Assembly (NCBI RefSeq): GCF_007858975.2
Contig: NZ_CP042220.2
Location: 2,480,001-2,544,000 of the forward strand
Direction of reading: 5' to 3'
DNA from: Dickeya poaceiphila
GTDB lineage: Bacteria; Pseudomonadota; Gammaproteobacteria; Enterobacterales; Enterobacteriaceae
DNA length: 64,000 nt
The translations under genes were made by a program, and so were the position numbers. Numbering within the stretch: position 1 is the first letter of the stretch; the number at the start of each line of letters is the position of its first letter. Of this stretch, positions 8,189-16,608 are shown one piece after another. Below the pieces are notes generated by a model that saw only the letters and a list, made by a program, of their open reading frames with translations, did not search any database and was not told the origin of the DNA.

Positions 8189-8950
8189 TTAAAATGGTGA
8201 GCACACGTGAATATTGGCGTTATTCAATGCCTCTCGCGTTGCCTGAATTAATGCCAGCGCGCCGGGCGTATCGCTATGAATGCAAATCGATTCAAACTCG
8301 ACAGGAATATCTTCGCCATCAATCGTCGTGACCTTGCCATCAACACAGGCGCGCACTACTTTCGCCGCCACTGCCGCCGGCTCCAACGCACCAACCCGGC
8401 GGGTAAATACGATAGAACCACTGGCGTCGTACTCCCTGTCGCCATAAAATTCACAAATAACAGGATGTTGTAGCTTTCTGGCTTCCTGCCATACCCATGA
8501 GCCGTGCAGACAAAATAACCGCAATTCAGGATCTAACCGGTGCAGCGCCTGCACAAACAATTGCGCAGATAGCTGATCGTGGGCCAGATGCATATATAAC
8601 GCGCCATGCGGCTTAACGTGCTGTAACGGTAATTGGTAGAGCCGGGTAAATTCCCGCACCGCCCCCAATTGATACAAAATGTCATTCACCATTTCCGACG
8701 GCTGACTGTGAATATGCCGACGGCCAAAACCCACCAGATCACGAAATCCGGGATGAGCGCCCACCGCCACGCCACACTCTTTGGCCCATTCAATAGTCTG
8801 GCGTATTGTCGAAGGGTCACCTGCATGAAATCCGGCGGCAATATTGGCTGAGCTGATATAAGACATAATTTTCTGATCAACATTATCACCTATTTTCCAG
8901 GGACCGAAGTTTTCTCCCATATCGGAATTCAGATCGATTTCATATTTCAT
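8189..8950 (-). CDS. pxpA: LamB/YcsF family hydrolase, 5-oxoprolinase subunit A-like
   Basis: The 253-residue protein has the LamB/YcsF landmarks: D-L-N-S-D-M-G-E at the start, then the [13 protein letters not shown] block (about residues 33-45), the G-A-H-P-x-F-x-D and G-F-G-R-R segment, V-K-P-H-G-A-L-Y, and a late H-S-D-T-P-G-A. Family members act with PxpB/PxpC to hydrolyse 5-oxoproline in an ATP-dependent way; fungal LamB is tied to lactam use. It is the first gene of the leftward unit and faces the LysR gene across a 127-base region with an 8-bp inverted repeat, so LysR control is likely. Confidence 0.88.
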   Translation of the reverse strand: MKYEIDLNSDMGENFGPWKIGDNVDQKIMSYISSANIAAGFHAGDPSTIRQTIEWAKECGVAVGAHPGFRDLVGFGRRHIHSQPSEMVNDILYQLGAVREFTRLYQLPLQHVKPHGALYMHLAHDQLSAQLFVQALHRLDPELRLFCLHGSWVWQEARKLQHPVICEFYGDREYDASGSIVFTRRVGALEPAAVAAKVVRACVDGKVTTIDGEDIPVEFESICIHSDTPGALALIQATREALNNANIHVCSPF

Positions 8951-9022
8951 AGTTATTTCTTATTTGTGATGGTTATGTTTAAAAACAATATAGAGCTACC
9001 GTTTTCTATTCGGAAAGACGTA

Positions 9023-9048
9023 TTTTCAGAATACTCACTATCTGAAAA
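9023..9048. promoter_or_regulatory. Inverted repeat, likely operator of the LysR regulator
   Basis: TTTTCAGA (9023-9030) and TCTGAAAA (9041-9048) are exact reverse complements with ten bases between. The repeat sits 30 bases before the lysR start and 73 bases before pxpA, the usual place for a LysR recognition site in a divergent promoter. Confidence 0.6.
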
Positions 9049-9077
9049 ACAGAACGCTCATCGCTAAGGAACCGGTT

Positions 9078-9992
9078 ATGGTCACATTGCGTCAGATCCG
9101 CTACTTCATCGCCACCGCCGAGATGGGCCAAATCTCACAGGCGGCGATTCATCTCAACATTTCGCAGTCCGCAGTAACGACCGCGATTCAGGAACTGGAA
9201 AACCTGCTGGGCAAACCGCTGTTCCTGCGGTCGGTACACGGCATGACGCTGACGGAAAATGGCAGTTACTTCCTTAATCACGCTTACGCGGTGCTGCGCA
9301 GTGTCAACGACGCCATGAACATCCCGTTAACCGATAACCGGATTAGCGGTGCACTGAATATCGCCGCCAGCTACACGGTCATGGGCTATTTCCTGCCCTT
9401 CCACCTGCAACGGCTGTCTGACGGTTTTCCTCAAGTCGCCATTCATCTCAATGAACGCGAGCGGCAGGATATCGAACAAGGATTACTGGACCGATCATTG
9501 AATCTCTCATTGGTGTTGACCGCGAATCTCACACATCCGGAAATCACCTCAGAAACGCTATTCAACTCAGAACGGCGCTTATGGCTGCCCAGTCACCACC
9601 CATTGTGCGATAAACCGGAAGTAAGTCTGGCGGATGTCGCCAATGAGCCGTTTATTATGCTGACGGTAGATGAAGCGGATCACAGTGCGATGCGCTATTG
9701 GGAACTGAGCGGACATCACCCGAAGGTGATGCTGCGCACCAATTCCGTTGAGGCAGTGCGCAGTATGGTAGCGAACGGATTAGGGGTGGCGATACTGTCC
9801 GATCTGGTGTACCGCCCCTGGTCGCTTGAGGGGCGGCGTATCGAGACCCGTTCGCTAAAAGACAAGGTTCACCCGATGAGCGTTGGGCTGGCCTGGTACC
9901 GTGACGCCGAGTTTACCCCGGCTATGCAGGCAGTTCGGGAATATTTCCGTAATCTGTTCCTGACACCGCAGTTGGCGTTTTCACGCCGTTAG
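9078..9992 (+). CDS. LysR-type transcriptional regulator
   Basis: The 304-residue protein has an N-terminal winged helix-turn-helix (about residues 1-60: L-R-Q-I-R-Y-F-I-A-x-A-E, then the recognition region Q-A-A-I-H-L-N-I-S-Q-S-A-V-T). An effector-binding domain of periplasmic-binding type follows (90-290), with V-A-N-G-L-G-V-A-I-L-S near residue 230. A ribosome site (AAGGA) precedes the ATG. It is divergent from pxpA and the carboxylase genes and most likely activates them in response to their substrate. Its stop overlaps the end of the convergent MFS gene by four bases. Confidence 0.88.
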   Translation: MVTLRQIRYFIATAEMGQISQAAIHLNISQSAVTTAIQELENLLGKPLFLRSVHGMTLTENGSYFLNHAYAVLRSVNDAMNIPLTDNRISGALNIAASYTVMGYFLPFHLQRLSDGFPQVAIHLNERERQDIEQGLLDRSLNLSLVLTANLTHPEITSETLFNSERRLWLPSHHPLCDKPEVSLADVANEPFIMLTVDEADHSAMRYWELSGHHPKVMLRTNSVEAVRSMVANGLGVAILSDLVYRPWSLEGRRIETRSLKDKVHPMSVGLAWYRDAEFTPAMQAVREYFRNLFLTPQLAFSRR

Positions 9993-11170
9993 GCTGATGC
10001 CGGAACCGGATGCCGTGGGGAAAAACGTAGCGCCATCAGGATTAATACGACAACGCCTGCCGCCATGATAAGCCAGGCTTGATTCAACCCGCTGGTATGT
10101 TGCCGGATGAATCCTGCCAGCAGCGGCATCAGGCTCGCTATCAGATAGCCACCACCTTGCACAAACCCCATCAACGCCCCGGCCTGTCGTGGGTCGTCCA
10201 CCTGATCCAACGCGATAATCAGCGACAGTGGGAACAACGCACCAATCCCCAATCCCAGCGCAATCATAATCGGCAGCACCAGCGTCAGCGGTGCCAGTAT
10301 CAGGCCCGCCATGCCCAACAATAACAGCAGCAACACCGGCAGCAACAGATAGCGCCGGTCAGGAACATGGTTGATAAGCCACGACACCAGCAGCCCGGCC
10401 ACCACTTCTGTCAGCGTCAGTCCCCCCAGTAGCAGACCACTACGGGCAGAGCTCCAGCCAAGCTGGGTATAGTAAGGCGGCAACCAGGCCAGCACCAGGG
10501 TGTACGCCGCAGTGCCGATACCAAAAAATATCATCAACGCCCAAGCCCGTCTGCGCGACAATGCGGCTACCACCCGTGTATGTGATACGTTATCGGGCAT
10601 CGGATTCAGCAACACCGAGATCATCCAGGCTACGGCAGCCAGCGTCGCCAGACCGCCCCATATCGCCAACGCACCATCCCAGTCCATAATATCTGCCAGC
10701 GGTGAAATACTGGCTGCCGCCAGTGCTGCACCCGCCATAATAGCAGTGGTATACAACCCCATGAGACGACTGCTTTGTTGATTAAAACTGCGCCGCAAAA
10801 ATGACGGCATCAACGCCTGAATCAACGCAATGCCGACACCAGCCAGCGCCGCAGTCAGCAGTAACCCCGTCGTGCCGGTTAGCCAACAACGCAGCAAGCA
10901 AGCAACCGCAATACCGACAATGCCTATGCCGATACCCCGATATTCGCCCACTTTAGACTGCAACCACCCGCCATACAGCGCGCAGATTCCCATAGCGAAT
11001 ACTGGCAGGGTGGTCAGCAGCCCTGCCTGCATATCGCCCATGCCGGTATCCGCCTGAATCCGTGACAGCAACGGGCCGATTCCTGCCAGTACCGGGCGAA
11101 GGTTAAGCCCCAGTAACATGACGGTAATAACGACAAAATACAGTGATTTGGCACGAATTGCGTGTGACAT
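9989..11170 (-). CDS. MFS transporter of the CynX/NimT type
   Basis: The protein is 393 residues from the ATG at 11170, which has a clear AGGAG site; a longer frame to 11287 runs into the marR promoter and is rejected. It begins with the CynX/YycB-like L-L-G-L-N-L-R-P-V-L-A-G-I-G-P-L block and has twelve predicted helices with a loop after helix six. Members include E. coli CynX (cyanate-associated) and NimT-type exporters of 2-nitroimidazole. It is paired head to head with a MarR regulator, a common layout for inducible exporters. The substrate is unknown. Confidence 0.82.
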   Translation of the reverse strand: MSHAIRAKSLYFVVITVMLLGLNLRPVLAGIGPLLSRIQADTGMGDMQAGLLTTLPVFAMGICALYGGWLQSKVGEYRGIGIGIVGIAVACLLRCWLTGTTGLLLTAALAGVGIALIQALMPSFLRRSFNQQSSRLMGLYTTAIMAGAALAAASISPLADIMDWDGALAIWGGLATLAAVAWMISVLLNPMPDNVSHTRVVAALSRRRAWALMIFFGIGTAAYTLVLAWLPPYYTQLGWSSARSGLLLGGLTLTEVVAGLLVSWLINHVPDRRYLLLPVLLLLLLGMAGLILAPLTLVLPIMIALGLGIGALFPLSLIIALDQVDDPRQAGALMGFVQGGGYLIASLMPLLAGFIRQHTSGLNQAWLIMAAGVVVLILMALRFSPRHPVPASA

Positions 11171-11226
11171 ACCGCTCCTTGTAACTCTCTGATGCTTGAG
11201 TGGTGATAGGTGTTCCCCATAGAATA

Positions 11227-11254
11227 TCTTTGCAGAAAGAATCTTAATATCAAG
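11227..11254. promoter_or_regulatory. Possible MarR operators in the divergent promoter
   Basis: Two short dyads lie side by side: TCTTT-GCAG-AAAGA (11227-11240) and the near-palindrome CTTAATATCAAG (11243-11254). They lie 14-40 bases before the marR start. MarR proteins bind such dyads as dimers; assignment here is by position only. Confidence 0.35.
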
Positions 11255-11267
11255 ACAAATTACACTT

Positions 11268-11765
11268 ATGGCAGATCGTGCAGACAACGCTTATGAACAA
11301 TGGCAACGGGAAAGGCCGGATATTAATCCGTTCCCGATGCAGGTAGTGGGACGGTTACTTGAAGCCACGTTGCGGTTAGAACGGGATTATCTCAATCCGC
11401 TGTTCGCCCGGTTTGGCCTGCGTCCCGGTGAATTTGATGTACTGGCGACGCTACGACGCAACGGCGCGCCTTACGCGCTGACGCCGACTCAGCTTTACGA
11501 AGCGTTGATGATATCATCAGGCGGCATGACCAACCGCATCGACAGGCTGGAACGGGCGCAGTGGGTCGCACGTCAGAGCAACCCGCAAGACCGACGCGGC
11601 ACGCTGGTCACCTTGACAGAAAAAGGACGGGAACTGATGGATACGCTGGTGATACTGCATACCGACAATGAGCAGCAGCTATTGGCCGCATTGGATGAAG
11701 AGGAACAGCATCAGTTGAATCAGTTGCTTAAAAAATTGCTGGCTGGTTTGCCTAGCCGTACATAG
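11268..11765 (+). CDS. MarR family transcriptional regulator
   Basis: The 165-residue protein has the MarR layout: an N-terminal helix, then the winged HTH at about residues 50-120 with L-T-P-T-Q-L-Y-E-A-L-M-I-S-S-G-G-M-T-N-R-I-D-R-L-E and the wing R-x-x-N-P-Q-D-R-R-G-T-L-V-x-L-T-E-K-G. These are dimeric repressors that release DNA when bound by a small phenolic or drug. It faces the MFS exporter, which it probably represses. The ribosome site before the ATG is weak, so a leaderless or inefficient start is possible. Confidence 0.88.
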   Translation: MADRADNAYEQWQRERPDINPFPMQVVGRLLEATLRLERDYLNPLFARFGLRPGEFDVLATLRRNGAPYALTPTQLYEALMISSGGMTNRIDRLERAQWVARQSNPQDRRGTLVTLTEKGRELMDTLVILHTDNEQQLLAALDEEEQHQLNQLLKKLLAGLPSRT

Positions 11766-11775
11766 CCGTTAATAG

Positions 11776-11805
11776 TAAAAATCCGCCCAGTCGGGCGGAT
11801 TTTTC
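11776..11805. terminator. Bidirectional terminator between marR and ompX
   Basis: AAAAATCCGCCC and GGGCGGATTTTT form a 12-bp stem with loop AGTC, with A and T runs on the two sides. It serves the convergent marR and ompX. Confidence 0.9.
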
Positions 11806-11846
11806 ACAACAGTGCTCTCACGCAACGCGTAAAGTGCAAGGCGCGA

Positions 11847-12362
11847 TTAGAAACGGTAGCCTACGCCTACGTTCCAGCTGCCTACGTCAACACTGCGGAT
11901 GCGGCTCTGCTCGTAACCAACATCAAAGGCCACGTTCTGAACCGGGTTGAACTGCAAACCGGCACCGTACACAAAGCCAGCATCGCTGGAACTGTTGTTG
12001 GAAGAACCATCGGTCTTGTTAACCGTGAACTTGCCGGCACTTACGCCAACCAGGCCGTAGATGCTCGCCCAGTCATTGAAGCGGAAAGACGGACCCGCGC
12101 TGAAGCCGTAGTACTGGTTCTTGTTGTAGAAATTACCAATAGTCTGACTGTCTTGCAGGTAAGTGAAAGAACCTACCACGCCCAACTGGCTATTATCGAA
12201 CTCATAACGGTACTTCAGGTTGAAGCCCGGCAGTTTGTTCTGCACGCCCTGAGCGTCGCCCTGAGCATAACCAAGAGATACAGTGCTTTCACCAGCCACT
12301 GCAGAACCTGCGCTTACAGCCAGAACACAAGCTAAAGCGGAAAGACACGCGATTTTTTTCAT
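11847..12362 (-). CDS. ompX: Outer-membrane protein OmpX
   Basis: The 171-residue protein has a Sec signal (residues 1-23, cleaving after V-A-G/E) and then alternating polar/apolar strands typical of an eight-stranded barrel. Family features include S-T-V-S-L-G-Y-A-Q near the start, G-F-N-L-K-Y-R-Y-E, the Y-x-x-F-S-A-G-P-x-x-R-x-N-D strand and the ending W-N-V-G-V-G-Y-R-F with terminal Phe for BAM recognition. OmpX belongs to the Ail/Lom group involved in adhesion and serum or stress resistance. It is next to rhtA and dps as in E. coli. A long AT-rich leader (12363-12680) suggests complex control. Confidence 0.93.
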   Translation of the reverse strand: MKKIACLSALACVLAVSAGSAVAGESTVSLGYAQGDAQGVQNKLPGFNLKYRYEFDNSQLGVVGSFTYLQDSQTIGNFYNKNQYYGFSAGPSFRFNDWASIYGLVGVSAGKFTVNKTDGSSNNSSSDAGFVYGAGLQFNPVQNVAFDVGYEQSRIRSVDVGSWNVGVGYRF

Positions 12363-12733
12363 AATATGCCTCGAATTATCTTACGAAAAGAAGATTAAGC
12401 GAGACAAATATAACAAGAAATTAGGGCAAATGCTGACTGGTTATTATTTTTCAATTAGGGTAAACATGTAACAAAAATTTTCAAATACAATATAAATAAT
12501 TGATATTGATAAATAAAATAAGCTCATCGCAGTGTGAAAAAATAAATGCAACACACTGCTTTGGCATGGAGTTTTCTTAATTTTTTGATTACTTTTCAGG
12601 CTGATTTTATATAAAAAAAAGATTTTCAAATTTAGAGTAAATTAAAGTCAACGAGAGTAAACTAACGTCGAATGAATTGTTCATTTATTACCTGTTTTTT
12701 TCTGGCTGCCCACGGCATGTTAAGGCCCTGCAA
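12363..12733. other. AT-rich divergent promoter region of ompX and rhtA
   Basis: No gene is seen in these 370 bases. The stretch 12440-12660 is strikingly AT-rich with many A and T tracts, as expected for an H-NS-bound or curved promoter. A TTG-initiated extension of the rhtA frame (from 12677) is rejected because it adds residues absent in E. coli RhtA. Confidence 0.5.
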
Positions 12734-13606
12734 ATGACCTTGATTTCCGCATTAAAAAATTCTGTATTGCTACCGGTATTACTCATCGTAATCGCTATGC
12801 TGTCCATCCAGACCGGCGCAGCCATAGCTAAAATGGTTTTCCCGCTGATTGGCGCTTCAGGCGTGACGGCACTGCGTCTGGCGATAGGCTCGCTGATTTT
12901 ACTGCTGGTCTTCAAACCCTGGCGATTACGTTTTGGTTCAGAACGGTTGTCATTGCTGATCTATGGCATCACACTGGGCGGCATGAACTATCTGTTTTAT
13001 CTGGCATTGCGCACCGTACCATTAGGGATTGCCGTGGCGCTGGAGTTCACCGGGCCGCTGGCGGTCGCGCTTCTGGCGTCTCGCCGCCTGCTGGATGTCG
13101 TGTGGGTGTTGCTGGCTGCCGCCGGATTGTGGCTGCTGCTACCGCTTGGGCAGCATATTGATAATGTGGACGTCACCGGCGCCGTCTTTGCCGTTGGCGC
13201 CGGAGCCTGCTGGTCGGGCTATATTTTGTTTGGTCAAAAGGCAGGAACCAGTCATGGCACCGGAACCGTAGCAATCGGATCGCTGATTGCCGCCCTGATA
13301 TATTGCCCGATTGGCCTGCTGTTTTCCGATCTCAACACTCTATTTTCTCTTGATATTCTGCCGACAGGTATCGCTGTAGCGGTGCTTTCCACCGCTTTGC
13401 CGTATACGTTGGAAATGCTGGCGCTGACCCGGTTGCCGACGCGTACTTTCAGCACCCTGATGAGCCTGGAACCCGCCGTAGCAGCACTCTCCGGCATCCT
13501 CTTTCTGCACGAACACCTGACTCTCACTCAGTGGTTGGCTCTGACATTTATTATCATTGCTTCGCTGGGCACCACGCTTAGCGCGAAAAAAAGTGCCGTA
13601 GCCTGA
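12734..13606 (+). CDS. rhtA: Threonine/homoserine exporter RhtA
   Basis: The protein is 290 residues from the ATG at 12734 (AAGG site upstream) and has ten predicted helices in two EamA repeats. It closely follows E. coli RhtA: G-A-S-G-V-T-A-L-R-L-A-I-G, F-K-P-W-R-L-R-F, L-G-G-M-N-Y-L-F-Y-L, V-P-L-G-I-A-V-A-L-E-F-T-G-P-L-A-V-A, and T-R-L-P-T-R-T-F-x-T-L-M-S-x-E-P. It exports threonine, homoserine and some amino-acid analogues across the inner membrane. Placement between ompX and dps is the same as in E. coli. Confidence 0.94.
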   Translation: MTLISALKNSVLLPVLLIVIAMLSIQTGAAIAKMVFPLIGASGVTALRLAIGSLILLLVFKPWRLRFGSERLSLLIYGITLGGMNYLFYLALRTVPLGIAVALEFTGPLAVALLASRRLLDVVWVLLAAAGLWLLLPLGQHIDNVDVTGAVFAVGAGACWSGYILFGQKAGTSHGTGTVAIGSLIAALIYCPIGLLFSDLNTLFSLDILPTGIAVAVLSTALPYTLEMLALTRLPTRTFSTLMSLEPAVAALSGILFLHEHLTLTQWLALTFIIIASLGTTLSAKKSAVA

Positions 13607-13623
13607 ATTAGCGGCATCAGTGG

Positions 13624-13664
13624 TTATCGTGCAGTTGTTATCGTGAATTGTTATCGTGCAATTG
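13624..13664 (+). repeat. Three-unit tandem repeat after rhtA
   Basis: Units TTATCGTGCAGTTG (13624-13637), TTATCGTGAATTG (13638-13650) and TTATCGTGCAATTG (13651-13664) follow directly on one another. They begin 17 bases past the rhtA stop. Confidence 0.75.
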
Positions 13665-13977
13665 TTCTCCCGTCTGAAAAATAACCGCATTCCCGGTCAG
13701 CCTGGCCGGGAAATATCATCCTCTGTGATTATCCCGCTAAATTATTTAATGCCTGACAGACGCATTCGGGAAAACATTGCATAAGAAATATCCAGTCATC
13801 ACCTGATAAATTCCATACCAAAAGATTGTAACTTAATAAAAAAATAACCTTTTATCCTGGCTATTTTTTACTGCTGTATCCGGACGCTAAATAACATATA
13901 CAGAAGTGTTGTTTTTCACTGTCTGAGGCTATTCCTGTAATAGACCGAACTAAGCATCTTCCGCACATTCAGGTTGC

Positions 13978-13983
13978 TATAAT
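13978..13983 (+). promoter_or_regulatory. Probable -10 element of dps
   Basis: TATAAT, preceded by GC to give GCTATAAT, lies 60 bases before the dps ATG. The C at -13 next to the hexamer is typical of sigma-S-used promoters, which fits dps. No good -35 is seen 17 bases upstream. Confidence 0.4.
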
Positions 13984-14043
13984 TCGTTCCGTTGACAGCC
14001 AAAATCATTATCAGCAATAACGGAAATTAAAGAGGATAATACA

Positions 14044-14547
14044 ATGCGTACAGCTAAACTGGTAAAAGCAGCTTCCGCTGATCTTATTTTCACCCGTAAC
14101 GATCTGGACGATAACGTTAAAGCCTCGACCATTGCCCTGCTCAATCAGTTGGTCGTGGACTTTACCGATCTATCGCTGATGACTAAACAGGCGCATTGGA
14201 ACATGCGCGGAGCAAACTTCATCGCCGTACATGAGATGCTGGATACCTTCCGCACCTCACTGATGACTCATCTGGACACCTTCGCCGAGCGTGTGGTGCA
14301 ACTGGGCGGCGTGGCAACCGGCACTGTCCAGGTCATTCACCAGAAAACGACGTTGGGTAGCTACCCGCTTACCATTCACAGCGTGCAAGACCACCTGAAA
14401 GCGCTGGCAGATAGCTATGCCATCGTCGCTAATACGGTTCGCAAGGCCATCAGTCAGGCGCAGGACGAAGATACCGCAGATATGCTCACTGCCGCATCCC
14501 GCGATCTGGATCAATACCTGTGGTTTATCGAAGCCAACATCGAATAG
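14044..14547 (+). CDS. dps: Dps, DNA-binding ferritin-like protein
   Basis: At 167 residues it has the same length as E. coli Dps. The N-terminal tail is Lys/Arg-rich. The dinuclear ferroxidase motif is visible: K-Q-A-H-W-N-M-R-G near residue 50, followed by H-E-M-L-D-x-F-R and H-x-D-x-x-A-E-R. Dps dodecamers oxidise iron with hydrogen peroxide and coat DNA in stationary phase. An AGAGGA ribosome site lies seven bases before the ATG. The neighbours rhtA and glnHPQ match the E. coli order. Confidence 0.95.
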   Translation: MRTAKLVKAASADLIFTRNDLDDNVKASTIALLNQLVVDFTDLSLMTKQAHWNMRGANFIAVHEMLDTFRTSLMTHLDTFAERVVQLGGVATGTVQVIHQKTTLGSYPLTIHSVQDHLKALADSYAIVANTVRKAISQAQDEDTADMLTAASRDLDQYLWFIEANIE

Positions 14548-14561
14548 TTCATCAACGATGA

Positions 14562-14586
14562 CCGGCGGTCGAACCGCCGGATTTCT
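14562..14586 (+). terminator. Terminator after dps
   Basis: CCGGCGGT (14562-14569) pairs with ACCGCCGG (14573-14580), loop CGA, followed by ATTTCT. It begins 14 bases after the dps stop. Confidence 0.7.
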
Positions 14587-15080
14587 CCGGCCAGATTTCA
14601 GCACTTCCCACTTTCTGCTTGTATCTATGCCATTTTCCGCCATTTTTACCCTGCCAGACACATTGAGATAATATGCATTTTTTCTGCATCGCCACGCAAA
14701 TCGCTTGCATCCACGCCACAAAATGAACAAAAAATTAGCGCTTGTTAGCAATATTCCTCCTTGAACGTAATCAACGGTTGTGTACCCTGCACAATTCAGT
14801 TATTCATAGCAACGCACGCTATAGGATTTCCTGATGGCTGCGCGATAAGAATTAGCGGGTCTACCCGTCCTGTTTTGGCAACGACTCCCCCTGTTTTCTC
14901 CACAGCACCTTGCATGTCAGTGCGGCGGCTAATAACAACTGATGTCGGATAATCGGCCTCATCTCTGTATGCCAAAGCCGATGCAACACCATTCTCAAGG
15001 GTGGCAGGCAACCCATGGTGGCAAGTAGCCAACGGTGTAAAACAGCGGAATACATAACCAACGAGAGGAAGGACGTTTTG
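14587..15080. other. Long leader/promoter region before glnH
   Basis: No gene is seen in about 490 bases. The region should hold nitrogen-controlled promoters as in E. coli glnH. I looked for a GG-N10-GC sigma-54 element and found none that was convincing, so the promoter type is left open. Confidence 0.4.
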
Positions 15081-15827
15081 ATGAAATCATTATTTAAAAC
15101 TTCACTGGCAGCACTGGCGCTGGCCTTCAGCCTGTCTGGCCAGGCCGCAGAGAAACCGCTTACCGTAGCGACCGATACGGCATTCGTGCCATTTGAATTC
15201 AAACAAGGTGACAAGTATGTCGGTTTTGACATCGACCTGTGGGATGCCATCGCTAAACAACTGAACCTGAGCTACACCCTGAAACCGATGGATTTCAGCG
15301 GCATCATCCCGGCACTGCAGACTCGCAACGTGGATCTGGCGCTGGCAGGCATTACCATTACTGAAGAGCGCAAACGCGCAATCGATTTCTCAGACGGCTA
15401 CTACAACAGCGGCCTGCTGGTAATGGTGCGCGCCGACAATCAGGACATCAAAGGCGAGCAGGATCTGAACGGTAAAGTGGTGGCGGTGAAGAGCGGTACC
15501 GGCTCGGTAGACTACGCCAAAGCCAACCTCAAAACCAAGGAACTGCGCCAGTTCCCGAACATCGACAACGCCTACCTGGAACTGGGCACCAACCGTGCCG
15601 ACGCCGTGTTGCATGATACGCCAAACATCCTGTACTTCATCAAAACTGCGGGTAACGGCAAATTCAAAGCGGTAGGCGATTCTATCAAAGCACAGCAGTA
15701 CGGCATCGCTTTCCCGAAAGGCAGCGATGATCTGCGCAACAAGGTGAACGGTGCGCTGAAAACCCTACGCGATAACGGCACCTATGCCACCCTCTACAAA
15801 AAGTGGTTCGGTACTGACCCGAAGTAA
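15081..15827 (+). CDS. glnH: Glutamine ABC transporter, periplasmic binding protein
   Basis: The protein is 248 residues from the ATG at 15081, which follows an AGGAAGG site; the frame upstream to 15015 is not used because residues 1-22 from this ATG form a proper Sec signal ending G-Q-A-A. The mature part has the amino-acid binding fold, with [16 protein letters not shown], the ligand-binding [19 protein letters not shown] and the K-S-G-T-G-S hinge. It delivers L-glutamine to GlnP/GlnQ. A hairpin between glnH and glnP probably leaves more glnH message than glnPQ. Confidence 0.95.
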   Translation: MKSLFKTSLAALALAFSLSGQAAEKPLTVATDTAFVPFEFKQGDKYVGFDIDLWDAIAKQLNLSYTLKPMDFSGIIPALQTRNVDLALAGITITEERKRAIDFSDGYYNSGLLVMVRADNQDIKGEQDLNGKVVAVKSGTGSVDYAKANLKTKELRQFPNIDNAYLELGTNRADAVLHDTPNILYFIKTAGNGKFKAVGDSIKAQQYGIAFPKGSDDLRNKVNGALKTLRDNGTYATLYKKWFGTDPK

Positions 15828-15884
15828 TGGGTTGAATTAACAAATAGTAGGTTGAATAGAAATAACAAGCTGAATAGCTTCTAC

Positions 15885-15912
15885 GGTGCCGCCGGTCAGT
15901 CCGTGCGGCACC
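15885..15912 (+). terminator. Intra-operon hairpin between glnH and glnP
   Basis: GGTGCCGC (15885-15892) pairs with GCGGCACC (15905-15912), followed by TTGCT. The T-run is poor, so partial termination or protection of the glnH 3' end is more likely than full stop. Confidence 0.55.
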
Positions 15913-15948
15913 TTGCTATGGTAGCGTTATTATTGCTGGAGAATGTTC

Positions 15949-16608
15949 ATGCAGTTTGACTGGAGTGCCATCTGGCCGTCTATCCCTCAGTTGCTGGAGG
16001 GAGCCCAAATGACTCTGCTGATTTCCGTGCTGGGTTTATTGGGCGGCCTGGTTATTGGTGTCGTTGCGGGATTTGCCCGCGTCTATGGCGGGTGGCTATC
16101 CAATCGCGTCGCGCTGGTCTTTATCGAAGTTATCCGTGGCACCCCCATGGTTATACAGATAATGTACATCTACTTCGCCATCCCGATGATATTGACGTCA
16201 GTTCGTATCGATCCTGTTACCGCAGCCGTCATCACTATCATGATTAACTCAGGTGCCTACATCGCCGAAATTACTCGTGGCGCGGTGCTGTCTATCCACA
16301 AAGGCTTTACCGAAGCCGGTCTGGCGCTGGGGTTATCACACCGCGCAACATTACGTCATGTGATTACGCCACTGGCATTACGCCGTATGTTGCCTCCTCT
16401 GGGTAACCAGTGGATCATCAGTATCAAAGACACATCATTGTGTATCGTCATTGGTGTCTCTGAATTAACGCGTCAGGCACAGGAAATCATCGCAGGTAAT
16501 TTCCGCGCATTGGAAATACTGACTGCTACTGCGATTATTTATCTGGTAATTACTCTCGTTCTTACCATTGGAATGCGCTGGCTGGAAAGAAGACTGAAGA
16601 TTATATGA
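15949..16608 (+). CDS. glnP: Glutamine ABC transporter permease
   Basis: The protein is 219 residues from the second ATG (15949; M-Q-F-D-W-S-A-I-W exactly as in E. coli), preferred over the ATG at 15943. It has five predicted helices and the permease EAA loop, here [12 protein letters not shown] near residue 125, which docks on Gln[10 protein letters not shown] is the family signature near residue 65. It forms the inner-membrane channel for glutamine. The last four bases overlap glnQ (ATGA), so the two are translated together. Confidence 0.95.
   Translation: MQFDWSAIWPSIPQLLEGAQMTLLISVLGLLGGLVIGVVAGFARVYGGWLSNRVALVFIEVIRGTPMVIQIMYIYFAIPMILTSVRIDPVTAAVITIMINSGAYIAEITRGAVLSIHKGFTEAGLALGLSHRATLRHVITPLALRRMLPPLGNQWIISIKDTSLCIVIGVSELTRQAQEIIAGNFRALEILTATAIIYLVITLVLTIGMRWLERRLKII

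Larger units (their letters stand above)
13607..14043. other. rhtA-dps intergenic region
   Basis: It holds the tandem repeat above and a hairpin at 13690-13712 (TTCCCGG/CCGGGAA with GC-rich loop, no T-run), which may end rhtA transcription. An AT-rich stretch then leads to the dps promoter. No gene is seen. Confidence 0.5.

Noticed and set aside
14587..15080. Sigma-54 promoter for glnH
   Set aside because: Expected from E. coli, but no GG-N10-GC element was convincing by eye; left open.
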